A program made the position numbers and the translations under genes. The notes under the pieces are model-generated. The model ran no database searches. It was not told the origin of the DNA and was given only the letters and a program-made list of their open reading frames with translations. A stretch of DNA of 8,298 nt, from assembly GCA_035575035.1 (NCBI GenBank), contig DATLYH010000379.1:1-8298 (forward strand). Direction: 5' to 3'. Shown in pieces: positions 1-5,429 of the stretch. Position 1 is the first letter of the stretch. Every line of letters starts with the position of its first letter. This stretch comes from DATLYH01 sp035575035 (GTDB taxonomy: Bacteria; Planctomycetota; Planctomycetia; Gemmatales; Gemmataceae).

Positions 1-107
1 TGGCGTTGATCATCGTCGTCTGCCTGGTGGCCATCGGCACGCTCGGCAACAACGCCAACGCCACCTTCACGACGGTTGGTCAGCGCATCGCCAACACCGG
101 CAGCTGA
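1..107 (+). CDS. Flp family type IVb pilin, copy 1 (5' end outside window)
   Basis: Only the last 34 codons and the TGA stop (105-107) are in the window; reading starts in frame at base 3. The visible protein begins ALIIVVCLVAIGTLGNN and ends RIANTGS. It is identical to the C-terminal part of the minus-strand pilin at 300-485, with a single synonymous base difference (position 80 against 327). Flp pilins are small inner-membrane prepilins that are cleaved and assembled into Tad adhesion pili. What is seen here is the hydrophobic segment and the short tail. This copy points toward the other three pilin genes and makes up the outer left arm of the large inverted repeat. The leader and start codon cannot be checked, so it may be a full gene, a truncated copy or part of an assembly fold-back. 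Confidence 0.8.
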   Translation, partial: ALIIVVCLVAIGTLGNNANATFTTVGQRIANTGS

Positions 108-135
108 GCGCCGGCCGACATGGATGCATGGGTTT

Positions 136-176
136 CCCTTATCCTCTCCTCTGCACGAGAGAGGGTAGGGTAAGGG
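136..176 (+). terminator. Hairpin downstream of pilin copy 1
   Basis: CCCTTA at 136-141 pairs with TAAGGG at 171-176, and pairing continues inward through 142-152/160-170 with one mismatch and G·T pairs around a 7-nt loop. It begins about 28 bases after the stop codon of the plus-strand pilin, a normal place for a transcript end. A G-run follows instead of a T-tract, so it is not a classic intrinsic terminator. It may instead protect the 3' end or be one unit of a dispersed repeat. Confidence 0.45.
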
Positions 177-230
177 GGGGTCGCCGGCGAGCCGCGAAGC
201 CGGATCGGCTCCGCGGCTCGCCGGCAGCCC

Positions 231-271
231 CCCTTACCCTACCCTCTCTCGTGCAGAGGGGAGGATAAGGG
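231..271 (-). terminator. Mirror-image hairpin downstream of pilin copy 2
   Basis: This is the inverted copy of the hairpin at 136-176, with one base changed (260) that restores a better pair. It lies about 28 bases after the stop codon of the minus-strand pilin at 300-485, the last gene of the minus-strand array, and would fold in that transcript. No T-tract follows. A transcript that ran past it would enter the 19-bp central stem and then the antisense of copy 1. Confidence 0.45.
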
Positions 272-299
272 AAACCCATGCATCCATGTCGGCCGGCGC

Positions 300-485
300 T
301 CAGCTGCCGGTGTTGGCGATGCGCTGGCCAACCGTCGTGAAGGTGGCGTTGGCGTTGTTGCCGAGCGTGCCGATGGCCACCAGGCAGACGACGATGATCA
401 ACGCCAGCATGACGGCGTACTCGACCGCGGTCGGGCCGTCTTCCTGCTTCAGAAACTCAACCACCTGCTGTGCGAACTTACGCAT
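300..485 (-). CDS. Flp family type IVb pilin, copy 2
   Basis: This 61-aa prepilin has the class IVb layout. A 17-residue polar leader ending in EDG (cleavage expected after G17) is followed by PTAVEYAVMLALIIVVCLVA, with Glu and Tyr at mature positions 5 and 6. In this family they mark the prepilin-peptidase substrate and the filament-forming helix. The rest is a short tail, NNANATFTTVGQRIANTGS. The start is the ATG at 485, with an AGAGGGA ribosome site a few bases upstream. It is the last of three same-strand pilin genes, 71 bp after copy 3, and its C-terminal part is mirrored by copy 1. It differs from copy 3 by about ten bases by eye but only one residue (V36 against A36), so the protein is under constraint or was recently homogenised. 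Confidence 0.93.
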   Translation of the reverse strand: MRKFAQQVVEFLKQEDGPTAVEYAVMLALIIVVCLVAIGTLGNNANATFTTVGQRIANTGS

Positions 486-556
486 TAGAGTGTCCCTCTT
501 TCTGGGGTAGTGCTTTTGTCAAACAAAGGAAACGAACGTTGCGGGCCTCAGGCTGC

Positions 557-742
557 TCAGCTGCCGGTGTTGGCGATGCGCTGGCCGACGGTGGTGAAGG
601 TGGCATTGGCGTTGTTGCCGAGGGTGCCGATAGCCGCCAGGCAGACGACGATGATCAACGCCAGCATGACGGCGTACTCGACCGCGGTCGGGCCGTCTTC
701 TTGCTTCAGAAACTCAACCACCTGCTGTGCAAACTTGCGCAT
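557..742 (-). CDS. Flp family type IVb pilin, copy 3
   Basis: This 61-aa protein is identical to copy 2 except Ala for Val at residue 36. It has the leader MRKFAQQVVEFLKQEDG, predicted cleavage before PTAVEY, then one hydrophobic helix and a polar tail. The start is the ATG at 742, with a perfect AAGGAGGA ribosome site about 8 bases upstream, the strongest in the array, which suggests high translation. It sits 97 bp after copy 4 and 71 bp before copy 2 on the same strand, so the three are probably one transcript behind the upstream riboswitch. In this family the major subunit forms thin, often bundled, Tad fibres used for surface attachment. No Tad assembly genes are in the window. Confidence 0.93.
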   Translation of the reverse strand: MRKFAQQVVEFLKQEDGPTAVEYAVMLALIIVVCLAAIGTLGNNANATFTTVGQRIANTGS

Positions 743-750
743 GTCTCTGT

Positions 751-765
751 TCCTCCTTCAAGGAG
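751..765 (-). promoter_or_regulatory. Ribosome site of pilin copy 3, inside a small palindrome
   Basis: Read on the minus strand, CTCCTTGAAGGAG contains the ribosome-binding AAGGAGGA as its right half. A five-pair stem with a three-base loop could partly mask the ribosome site. Such a short stem may have little effect, so regulation is a guess; the ribosome site itself is clear. Confidence 0.4.
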
Positions 766-839
766 CACAAGACCTGTTCGGATTGGTATTGCCGGGTTAC
801 CCGTCCGGCCCACTTGCATCCCACACCGTCAAACTGTTC

Positions 840-1025
840 TCAGGATCCGGAGATGGCCGTGTTCAGGGCCACATTGGCGAAAGTAGCATTGGCGTTGTTG
901 CCGAGGGTGCCGATGGCCGCCAGGCAGACGACGATGATCAACGCCAGCATGACAGCGTACTCGACGGCTGTCGGCCCGTCTTCGTTGTGCAGGAAGTTCG
1001 TGACGGTTGTGAGCCACCTGCGCAT
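840..1025 (-). CDS. Flp family type IVb pilin, copy 4 (first of the array, divergent tail)
   Basis: This 61-aa prepilin starts at the ATG at 1025, preceded by an AAAGGGG ribosome site. A longer frame upstream exists but runs through the leader hairpin and lacks pilin features. The leader is MRRWLTTVTNFLHNEDG, then PTAVEYAVMLALIIVVCLAA as in the other copies, so the processing site and helix are the same. The leader and the last 14 residues (ANVALNTAISGS) differ from copies 2 and 3. This pattern, a constant core with variable ends, could mean a minor or specialised subunit. It is the gene nearest the riboswitch, whose aptamer ends about 155 bases upstream of its start. Confidence 0.93.
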   Translation of the reverse strand: MRRWLTTVTNFLHNEDGPTAVEYAVMLALIIVVCLAAIGTLGNNANATFANVALNTAISGS

Positions 1026-1051
1026 GAGCCTTACCCCTTTCTCTTTCCGGA

Positions 1052-1073
1052 GCCCCCCGCAGAAACGGGCGGC
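1052..1073 (-). promoter_or_regulatory. GC-rich hairpin in the pilin leader
   Basis: On the minus strand GCCGCCCG, loop TTTCTG, then CGGGGGGC form an eight-position stem with one G·G mismatch. It lies between the c-di-GMP aptamer and the first pilin start, ending 26 bases before the ATG. It could be the switching part (expression platform) of the riboswitch or a weak terminator. No T-tract follows, and the pairing partner in the aptamer cannot be worked out by eye. Confidence 0.35.
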
Positions 1074-1180
1074 CAACTGACCTCCTCAGACCTCACGGGA
1101 GGAGAAGGGCTTCCGCCAACTAGCCACGGGAACGCAGGGGATAGGCGTGCCGAATCCAGCTGGTGTGCGTGAAGTCCACT

Positions 1181-1276
1181 CATCCTTTCGGTAACCTGGC
1201 GACCCCCGACGGGCATGGTGCGCTCGGGGGCCCATGGCTTTGCGCCCCTGTCTTACGACAGGTTTGCCTTTTCGAG
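1181..1276 (-). promoter_or_regulatory. Cyclic di-GMP-I (GEMM-I) riboswitch aptamer
   Basis: Read on the minus strand, the conserved GEMM-I elements occur in order. GGCAAACC (1268-1261) comes first, then a hairpin CCTGTC-GTAA-GACAGG (1262-1247) with the GNRA loop that docks in this class. Next is GCGCAAAGCC, which carries the A that stacks between the two ligand guanines (A47 in the Vibrio Vc2 numbering; here 1241). A second hairpin with CCCCCGA/TCGGGGG arms (1230-1224/1209-1203) follows, then AGGTTACCG (1198-1190). The base matching G20 of Vc2 is G, as expected for c-di-GMP rather than the cGAMP-sensing variant. The aptamer is on the same strand as, and upstream of, the three-gene pilin array, with about 155 bases to the first start. 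Whether ligand turns expression on or off is not clear. Confidence 0.92.
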
Positions 1277-1302
1277 GATGAAGAGGTTACAACGAGGTTC
1301 GT

Positions 1303-1339
1303 ATGCCGCCGCGGGTTGATTCCCCTAACCCGCGGGCAT
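1303..1339 (-). other. Strong hairpin just upstream of the riboswitch
   Basis: CCGCGGGTT (1309-1317) and AACCCGCGG (1327-1335) form a stem around a 9-base loop; allowing a two-base bulge the pairing extends through ATGCC/GGCAT. It lies between the dapL 3' region and the aptamer. It may stop dapL read-through into the pilin leader, or be part of the 5' leader if the promoter at 1362-1390 is used. No T-tract follows on either strand. Confidence 0.45.
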
Positions 1340-1361
1340 CCTGCCAACCGCTTATGCAAAA

Positions 1362-1390
1362 AAAGTAGGATGCAGATGAGATGGCGTCAA
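1362..1390 (-). promoter_or_regulatory. Candidate promoter for the riboswitch-pilin transcript
   Basis: On the minus strand a good -35 (TTGACG, 1390-1385) is followed after 17 bases by TACTTT (1367-1362), a weak -10. This stretch is AT-rich compared with its surroundings. The position fits a transcript carrying the hairpin at 1303-1339, the aptamer and the pilins. The poor -10 match keeps this low. Confidence 0.3.
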
Positions 1391-1428
1391 ATGTGCTTGT
1401 TGATTTTTATCGGAATGTGGGTGGTCCG

Positions 1429-1520
1429 AGCCCGGCGCGCCACCGACGGAGAACGTCCCCGCCCGTCGTTGGCGCGCCGGGCTTGTAACAACGTCACCCG
1501 TCGTTGGCGCGCCGGGCTTG
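1429..1520. repeat. GC-rich interspersed repeat cluster A (one inverted and two direct copies)
   Basis: A unit of about 23 bases, CCCGTCGTTGGCG followed by CGCCGGGCTT, occurs directly at 1462-1484 and 1497-1520, and in reverse orientation at 1429-1449 (AGCCCGGCGCGCCACCGACG). A ten-base fragment of it (ACGCCGGGCT) follows at 1531-1540, next to the dapL stop codon. The inverted and direct copies can pair into a long hairpin just past dapL, so it may act as a transcript end. The unit is related to cluster B at 5530-5618. No coding frame or transposase is associated. Confidence 0.8.
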
Positions 1521-1541
1521 GACCAAAGACACGCCGGGCTG

Positions 1542-2786
1542 TCAGAAGCGGAGCCGCAATTTGCCCAGGCGCTCGACGGTCTCGGCCATCAGTGCGTCCT
1601 CCTCTGCCTCGTCCCGGGCCGGATAGGTGACGGAGAAGCGGAGGTATGGGCCGGCATCGTCCCACGGCACACAGCAAACCGACTGCTCCTGGATCAAGAA
1701 CTGCGAGGCCTCCTCGGCGTTGGCGAAGTCCCGGTCGGCGCAGCCGCGGGGAGCGCGGACGTAAAGGAAGTAGGTGCCGCTCGGCATCGTCGCCCGGAAG
1801 CCGACCTGCTGCAACGCCGCAACCAGCTTCCGCAACCGGCGGCGGTATTTCTCGCGGGTACGCTCGGCGATCTCGGGGTGCTCCAGGGCCACCTTCGCCG
1901 CCTGTTGGATGGCCATGAACTGGCCGGAGTCGCAGTTGTCCTTAACGTCGGCGAAGGCCTGCACGATCTTCGCGTTGCCCGCCACGAAGGCCATCCGCCA
2001 GCCGATCATGTTAAACCCCTTCGACAGCGAATGGACCTCGACGCCGACTTCCCGTGCCCCCTCCACCTGAAGGAAGCTCAACGGCGGGCCGTCGTAGCTG
2101 AGCAGGATATGGGCCGCGTCCTGGATGACCACGATGCGGTTGGTCAGAGCGAAGTCGATGACCTGACGATAAAAGTCGCGTGTGGCCACCGCCCCGGTCG
2201 GGCTGTTGGGGTAGTTGAGGACCAGGAGCTTGGCCCGCCGGCGGACGTCGGCCGGGATCGATGCCAGGTCGGGAAGGAAGCCGTTCTCCTCGCGGAGCGG
2301 AAGGTTGTAGACTTCGCCGCCGTAGTAGAGGGTGTGGGTGCCGGCGACCGGGTAGCCGGGCACGGTCATCAGAGTGACATCGCCGGGATTGATGAACACG
2401 GCCGGCAGCATGGCCAGGGCCGGCTTGGAGCCGATGGCGTGATTGACCTCGGTGACGGGGTCGAGGTCCACGCCGAAGATTTTCTTCATGAAGGCAGCGG
2501 CAGCGTCCTTGAAGGCCTGGATGCCGTTGTCCGCGTAGCCGCGATTTTCGGGCCGGTCCACCTCGCGCTTGAGGGCCTCGCGGACGACCGGATCGGCCAT
2601 GTCATCATTCTCGCCGATGCCGAAGTCGAGCAGCCGCCGCTCCGGATGGGCTGCCAGGGCGGCGCGCTTGGCCCGCTTGATCTTCTCGAACTTGTAAATC
2701 TTGCCCCCCTTGCCGTAGGCGGCGCCGCCGATGCGGTCGGCGAAGAGGGGCTGAAACCAGGGGTCGTTGCTCGGAGGGTTCATCAT
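1542..2786 (-). CDS. dapL: LL-diaminopimelate aminotransferase (PLP-dependent, class I/II)
   Basis: The 414-aa length fits DapL (about 410). DapL converts tetrahydrodipicolinate directly to LL-diaminopimelate with glutamate as amino donor, feeding lysine and peptidoglycan synthesis in the cytosol. Fold type I landmarks are visible: YADNGIQAFK (84-93), NYPNSPTG (191-198), D223 in QDAAH, the PLP Schiff-base lysine K256 in SLSKGFNMIGWRM with phosphate-binding R264, and R383 in YLRFSV for the substrate carboxylate. The N-terminal GKGGKIYKFEKIKRAK and FGIGENDD stretches are typical of DapL and its close relatives. The start is the first of two ATGs (2786, 2783), with GAGG 8 bases upstream; an earlier in-frame ATG at 2915 would add a proline- and glycine-rich stretch unlike the family. 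A related aminotransferase specificity cannot be excluded. Confidence 0.85.
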   Translation of the reverse strand: MMNPPSNDPWFQPLFADRIGGAAYGKGGKIYKFEKIKRAKRAALAAHPERRLLDFGIGENDDMADPVVREALKREVDRPENRGYADNGIQAFKDAAAAFMKKIFGVDLDPVTEVNHAIGSKPALAMLPAVFINPGDVTLMTVPGYPVAGTHTLYYGGEVYNLPLREENGFLPDLASIPADVRRRAKLLVLNYPNSPTGAVATRDFYRQVIDFALTNRIVVIQDAAHILLSYDGPPLSFLQVEGAREVGVEVHSLSKGFNMIGWRMAFVAGNAKIVQAFADVKDNCDSGQFMAIQQAAKVALEHPEIAERTREKYRRRLRKLVAALQQVGFRATMPSGTYFLYVRAPRGCADRDFANAEEASQFLIQEQSVCCVPWDDAGPYLRFSVTYPARDEAEEDALMAETVERLGKLRLRF

Positions 2787-3103
2787 CGGCAAAGCCTCGC
2801 GGTAAGGGCCGGGGGCCGGCGTTGGTGGGGGGCTTCCGGTCCTCCCCCGAACGCCCGGGCCGTGGTCCGGATAAACATAGCAAAAACCGGGGCGCTCTCC
2901 CAGGGGCGGCAGCAAGGTGAAGTGCCGGCTATGCCTGCCGGATGGGTTAGGGGGTGATCCGGCGGGGGCAAAACCGCTGGAACGGGCTACCCCTGCCGGC
3001 CGAGGATGGGTAAAATACTACTGGATCGGACTCTATTCCTGTTAGTGTCAGGCGTTGAGAATGGACCACTCCGCGGCGCGAACAGGAGGACCTCATCTGA
3101 CGG
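2787..3103. other. Divergent intergenic region between dapL and the sigma factor gene
   Basis: These 317 bases should hold the promoters of both divergent genes. Seen by eye: a 7-bp inverted repeat GCCGGAT/ATCCGGC at 2937-2943/2957-2963 with a 13-base spacer (possible operator or hairpin), TAAAAT at 3011-3016 as a possible -10 for the sigma gene without a convincing -35, an AT-rich TTTGCTATGTTTATCC on the minus strand at 2884-2869 that may be part of a dapL promoter, and AGGAGGA at 3084-3090. No RNA gene or coding frame was recognised. Confidence 0.4.
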
Positions 3104-3838
3104 TTGAGCCTCGCTCAGGCGTTACGCATTGGGGAATCAAACGTGCCACTTACGTCCGCGGACCGCACGTTGTTGCAGCGCTGTCTGACCCACCAACCGG
3201 GCGCCTGGAATGATTTCGTGGACCGCTTCCTGGGTCTGATTTACCACGTCATCCGCCACACGGCCCACCTGCGGAGCACGCCGCTGCGCCCCGAGGACAC
3301 GGAAGACCTGGCGGCGGAGATCCTGATGCAGATCATCGCCAACGATTACGCCGTCCTGCGCCAGTTCCGCGGTCAGAGCAGCCTGGCCACCTACCTGACG
3401 GTGATCGCTCGGCGGATCTGTGTCCACGAACTGGCCCAGCGCTCGGCGGCCCGCGAGGTCCAGGCGCGCGGCGACGAGCGCACCCAGGCGGTCCCCGAGC
3501 CGGAGGAACCGCACCGCGGCCAGGTCGGCCTGGAAAGCCTCGAAGAGGTGCAGAAACTGCTGAGCAAGCTGCCCAGCCGGGAGCGGAAGGTCGTTCGCCT
3601 CTACTATCTTGAGGGCCGCAGTTACGAGGAGATCAGCACCGAGTTGAACATCCCGGTGAACAGCATCGGCCCGATCCTGTCGCGGGCCCGCAAACTGCTG
3701 CGCAAGGATGCCCAGGCGGCGCCCGCCCGGCGCGAACCGGCCAATTCGTCGCCCCCCTCTCGGCGTGAAGCCCCGCCGAAGGAAGAGGAAAAAAAGGAAG
3801 CAGAAAAGGCAGAAAAGAAGGAACAGGAAAGCTCGTAA
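3104..3838 (+). CDS. RNA polymerase sigma factor, sigma-70/ECF type, with charged C-terminal tail
   Basis: This 244-aa cytosolic protein would direct RNA polymerase to a specific promoter set. Region 2 spans roughly residues 36-115 (DFVDRFLGLIYHVI, then EDLAAEILMQII, FRGQSSLATYLTVIARR). Region 4 spans 146-201 (LPSRERKVVRLYYLEGRSYEEI, then a helix-turn-helix ending SIGPILSRARKLLRK). Residues 202-244 are a low-complexity tail rich in Lys, Glu and Pro, encoded by a purine run, absent from most ECF factors. The start is uncertain. TTG at 3104 follows AGGAGGA with a long 13-base gap; GTG at 3143 follows GGGGA by about 8 bases and gives MPLTSADRTLLQRC, a more typical N-terminus. No anti-sigma gene is adjacent. 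It converges on the lipoprotein gene. Confidence 0.88.
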   Translation: MSLAQALRIGESNVPLTSADRTLLQRCLTHQPGAWNDFVDRFLGLIYHVIRHTAHLRSTPLRPEDTEDLAAEILMQIIANDYAVLRQFRGQSSLATYLTVIARRICVHELAQRSAAREVQARGDERTQAVPEPEEPHRGQVGLESLEEVQKLLSKLPSRERKVVRLYYLEGRSYEEISTELNIPVNSIGPILSRARKLLRKDAQAAPARREPANSSPPSRREAPPKEEEKKEAEKAEKKEQESS

Positions 3839-3861
3839 CAGACAGGCGGCTTTTGTTTGAG

Positions 3862-3887
3862 GGGCGGACAGGCCATCCGTCCCGCCC
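3862..3887. terminator. Candidate bidirectional terminator between convergent genes
   Basis: GGGCGGAC (3862-3869) pairs with GTCCCGCCC (3879-3887), with one bulged base, around a nine-base loop. It lies 23 bases after the sigma factor stop and 37 bases after the lipoprotein stop on the other strand, where a shared terminator is expected. No T-tract follows on the plus side. Confidence 0.4.
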
Positions 3888-3923
3888 ATCCAGACCGAAT
3901 TGCCCCTCCGTTCTACCCGCCGC

Positions 3924-4823
3924 TCAACGCAGCAGTCCACCGGTGCGCTCCACCCTACCGGAGGCGGCGTCGGGGCCGCGGGCCAGGTCGTAGGAGGGGA
4001 GGCTGGCCAGGTCCCGTCGGCTGAATATTCCTGCGGCCCGCTGCGGGTCAATTGGGCCGACGCGCGGTCCTTCCAGTTTCATCGTCATCTCGATCTTTTC
4101 GGCCGGCCATACCAGCTGCACCCGGCGGGGAAGGACGGCCCCGGTCGCCGGGTCATACTGAATGTCAGCGACCTTGGCGGAGGCGATCTCCCGGCCGCTG
4201 GCATCTTGCAGCACGTAACCGGCCGGCTGGACTCGACCGGTCGCCAGCTGGCCGCGGTCGAAGACCGTCACCTTGCGGACCGGCTGCCCCTGGGGAGTGG
4301 TTGTCCGCTCGATCAACTCCACCGTTCGCGGCGTTTCGCGCACCTCGTACTTTTTGGTTTCGTCGTAACTCGCCACACCGAGCGCTTCCATGACCCACTC
4401 GGGCTGGAAGGGGAAGGGGAGGCGGACGCCGCGGCGGAAGTCCTCGTGGGAGCAGTAATACACGTAGTTCGGCTCGGGGGCGCGCTTGATCCAGTACCAG
4501 AATTCCTGGTCATTTGAGCCGATGTCCACCTCACGGTTGCCGACGGCTCGGCCGATCAGCCGGAAGTTGCGGGGCTTCTGGCAGGCCAGCAGCGATTCGA
4601 GCATGACGGTGTCATTGCCCTGTTTGACATCAATCCAGGCCCGCTGATACTCCACCCCTTGCACGCGCTGGGCGTTGTGATTGAGGTGCCGGACCAGCTG
4701 CTCGGCGGTCGGAGTGCGGTCGAAGCCGCGAACCTGTTCGGGCGGGGGATGATTGCGGAAGTTGTTACAGGCTGTCGGCAGGAGGGCGGCCGTTAGGCCG
4801 AGCGCGATGGCCATGTAGCGCAT
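3924..4823 (-). CDS. Putative lipoprotein of unknown function
   Basis: The 299-aa product begins MRYMAIALGLTAALLPTAC. This is a short lipoprotein signal with a lipobox-like LPTAC, so Cys19 is the likely lipidated residue; Pro at -3 is unusual. The start is the ATG at 4823 with GAAGGGGA just upstream; longer in-frame starts would add a glycine-rich stretch before the signal. The mature part looks mostly beta-stranded: residues 55-125 include GSNDQEFWYWIKR, and 160-255 have alternating strands (YEVRETPRTVELIERT, RKVTVFDRG, ADIQYDPATGAVLPRRVQLVWP). That is reminiscent of the LolA/LppX-like lipoprotein-carrier fold, but this is a guess from pattern. It follows the 161-aa gene by 32 bp on the same strand and is probably in the same operon. 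Confidence 0.8.
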   Translation of the reverse strand: MRYMAIALGLTAALLPTACNNFRNHPPPEQVRGFDRTPTAEQLVRHLNHNAQRVQGVEYQRAWIDVKQGNDTVMLESLLACQKPRNFRLIGRAVGNREVDIGSNDQEFWYWIKRAPEPNYVYYCSHEDFRRGVRLPFPFQPEWVMEALGVASYDETKKYEVRETPRTVELIERTTTPQGQPVRKVTVFDRGQLATGRVQPAGYVLQDASGREIASAKVADIQYDPATGAVLPRRVQLVWPAEKIEMTMKLEGPRVGPIDPQRAAGIFSRRDLASLPSYDLARGPDAASGRVERTGGLLR

Positions 4824-4855
4824 GAGTGTCCCCTTCCGCTGTCCGGGGGGTGGTA

Positions 4856-5341
4856 TCACTCCCACCCGAGGACCTTGAATACCTCTTCCTGCACCGCCGC
4901 CATCTCCTCTTCCGTGAGGCGAGGGTTGATCACCTGGTGCTGGGTTCCGGTGCGTGCGCAGCGAAGGCAAAGGACTTCTCGGCCATTTTCAAGCCGTGCC
5001 TCCTCGAACTTGAAGCGCCGGCGGCGCATCAACAACAGGGCGACCACATAGCGGAAGTTGACCCGGCTGGGGTCGTCCTGGCCGTCGAGGCGCTGGAAGC
5101 AATCGACGAGGAGGTCATCGTCGATGCGCGGCCGTCGGCTGCTCTCTGCGGCGGGGACGCGGCCGGACCAGAAGCTGAAGGCCTTTTCGGGCGGGCCCTG
5201 CCAGGCTTCGCTGGCAAAGTCCTGGCGGACGAATTTCCCTCCGTCATCGAGGAGAACGCTGTAGAACTTCTCGCCCGGTTGCAGCTCACGCCCGGTGGCC
5301 GCGCAGCGCCGCGTGTTCGGCTGGATCTGGTAATCGATCAT
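4856..5341 (-). CDS. Conserved-looking hypothetical protein with paired cysteines
   Basis: I do not recognise this 161-aa family. The start is the ATG at 5341, with GGAGG about 10 bases upstream. No signal peptide is visible, so it is probably cytosolic. The N-terminus, NTRRCAATGRELQPGEKFYSVL, looks like the start of a small metal-binding or treble-clef domain. C13, the C125-x-x-C128 pair (CLRC) and H135 could form one zinc site, but that is inference. The middle is acidic to basic (RIDDDLLVDCF, then LLLMRRRRFKFEEARL), and the end, LTEEEMAAVQEEVFKVLGW, is a predicted helix. It is the first gene of a likely two-gene operon with the lipoprotein downstream. The frame is clean over its length and its codon use resembles that of its neighbours. 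Confidence 0.75.
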   Translation of the reverse strand: MIDYQIQPNTRRCAATGRELQPGEKFYSVLLDDGGKFVRQDFASEAWQGPPEKAFSFWSGRVPAAESSRRPRIDDDLLVDCFQRLDGQDDPSRVNFRYVVALLLMRRRRFKFEEARLENGREVLCLRCARTGTQHQVINPRLTEEEMAAVQEEVFKVLGWE

Positions 5342-5429
5342 GCCTGCTCACCCTCCGGTCCTTCCCTGACCGGATCCAACGCACGGCACCATCTCATAGT
5401 ATCGACCGCCTTTCGTCAACCGCAAGCCG

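Larger units (their letters stand above)
1..406. repeat. Large near-perfect inverted repeat containing two pilin copies
   Basis: Bases 1-201 and 207-406 are reverse complements with few differences: 80/327, 147/260, 197/211, and a one-base length difference plus a swapped TC/CT next to the G-run near 174-182. The loop is GGATC (202-206). The inner 183-201/207-225 forms a 19-bp stem with one mismatch. The outer half of each arm is pilin coding sequence and the inner half is the shared region downstream of the stop codon. The left arm is cut by the window start, so the true length is unknown. There is no transposase and there are no target-site duplications. It may be a real inverted duplication or an assembly or amplification fold-back; the scattered mismatches argue against a pure artefact. 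Confidence 0.93.

Noticed and set aside
1..406. Insertion sequence with terminal inverted repeats
   Set aside because: The arms meet at a five-base loop with no transposase between them, and they consist of pilin coding and 3' flank sequence.
743..839. Second, degenerate GEMM-like sequence between pilin copies 4 and 3 (GGGATGCAAG, then GGGTAACCCGG on the minus strand)
   Set aside because: It lacks GGCAAACC, the GNRA hairpin and the correct terminal motif; the resemblance is limited to short strings.
286..1172. Several overlapping plus-strand open frames across the pilin region
   Set aside because: All are reverse-strand shadows of the three pilin genes; the repeated stretches in them simply mirror the paralogous pilins.
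1181..1276. cGAMP-sensing variant of the GEMM-I riboswitch
   Set aside because: The position equivalent to G20 of Vc2 is G, not the A typical of the variant. This is an alignment by eye, so binding assays would be the final word.
1518..2957. Plus-strand open frame of 479 codons, longer than dapL
   Set aside because: It lies antisense to dapL, whose PLP lysine, NYPNSPTG and other family motifs are clear. The plus frame shows no family motif and arises from GC-rich codon bias.
4823..4970. Longer N-terminus for the lipoprotein
   Set aside because: The extra residues are glycine- and proline-rich and would bury the lipoprotein signal. A ribosome site sits directly before the ATG at 4823, and the extension overlaps the upstream gene.
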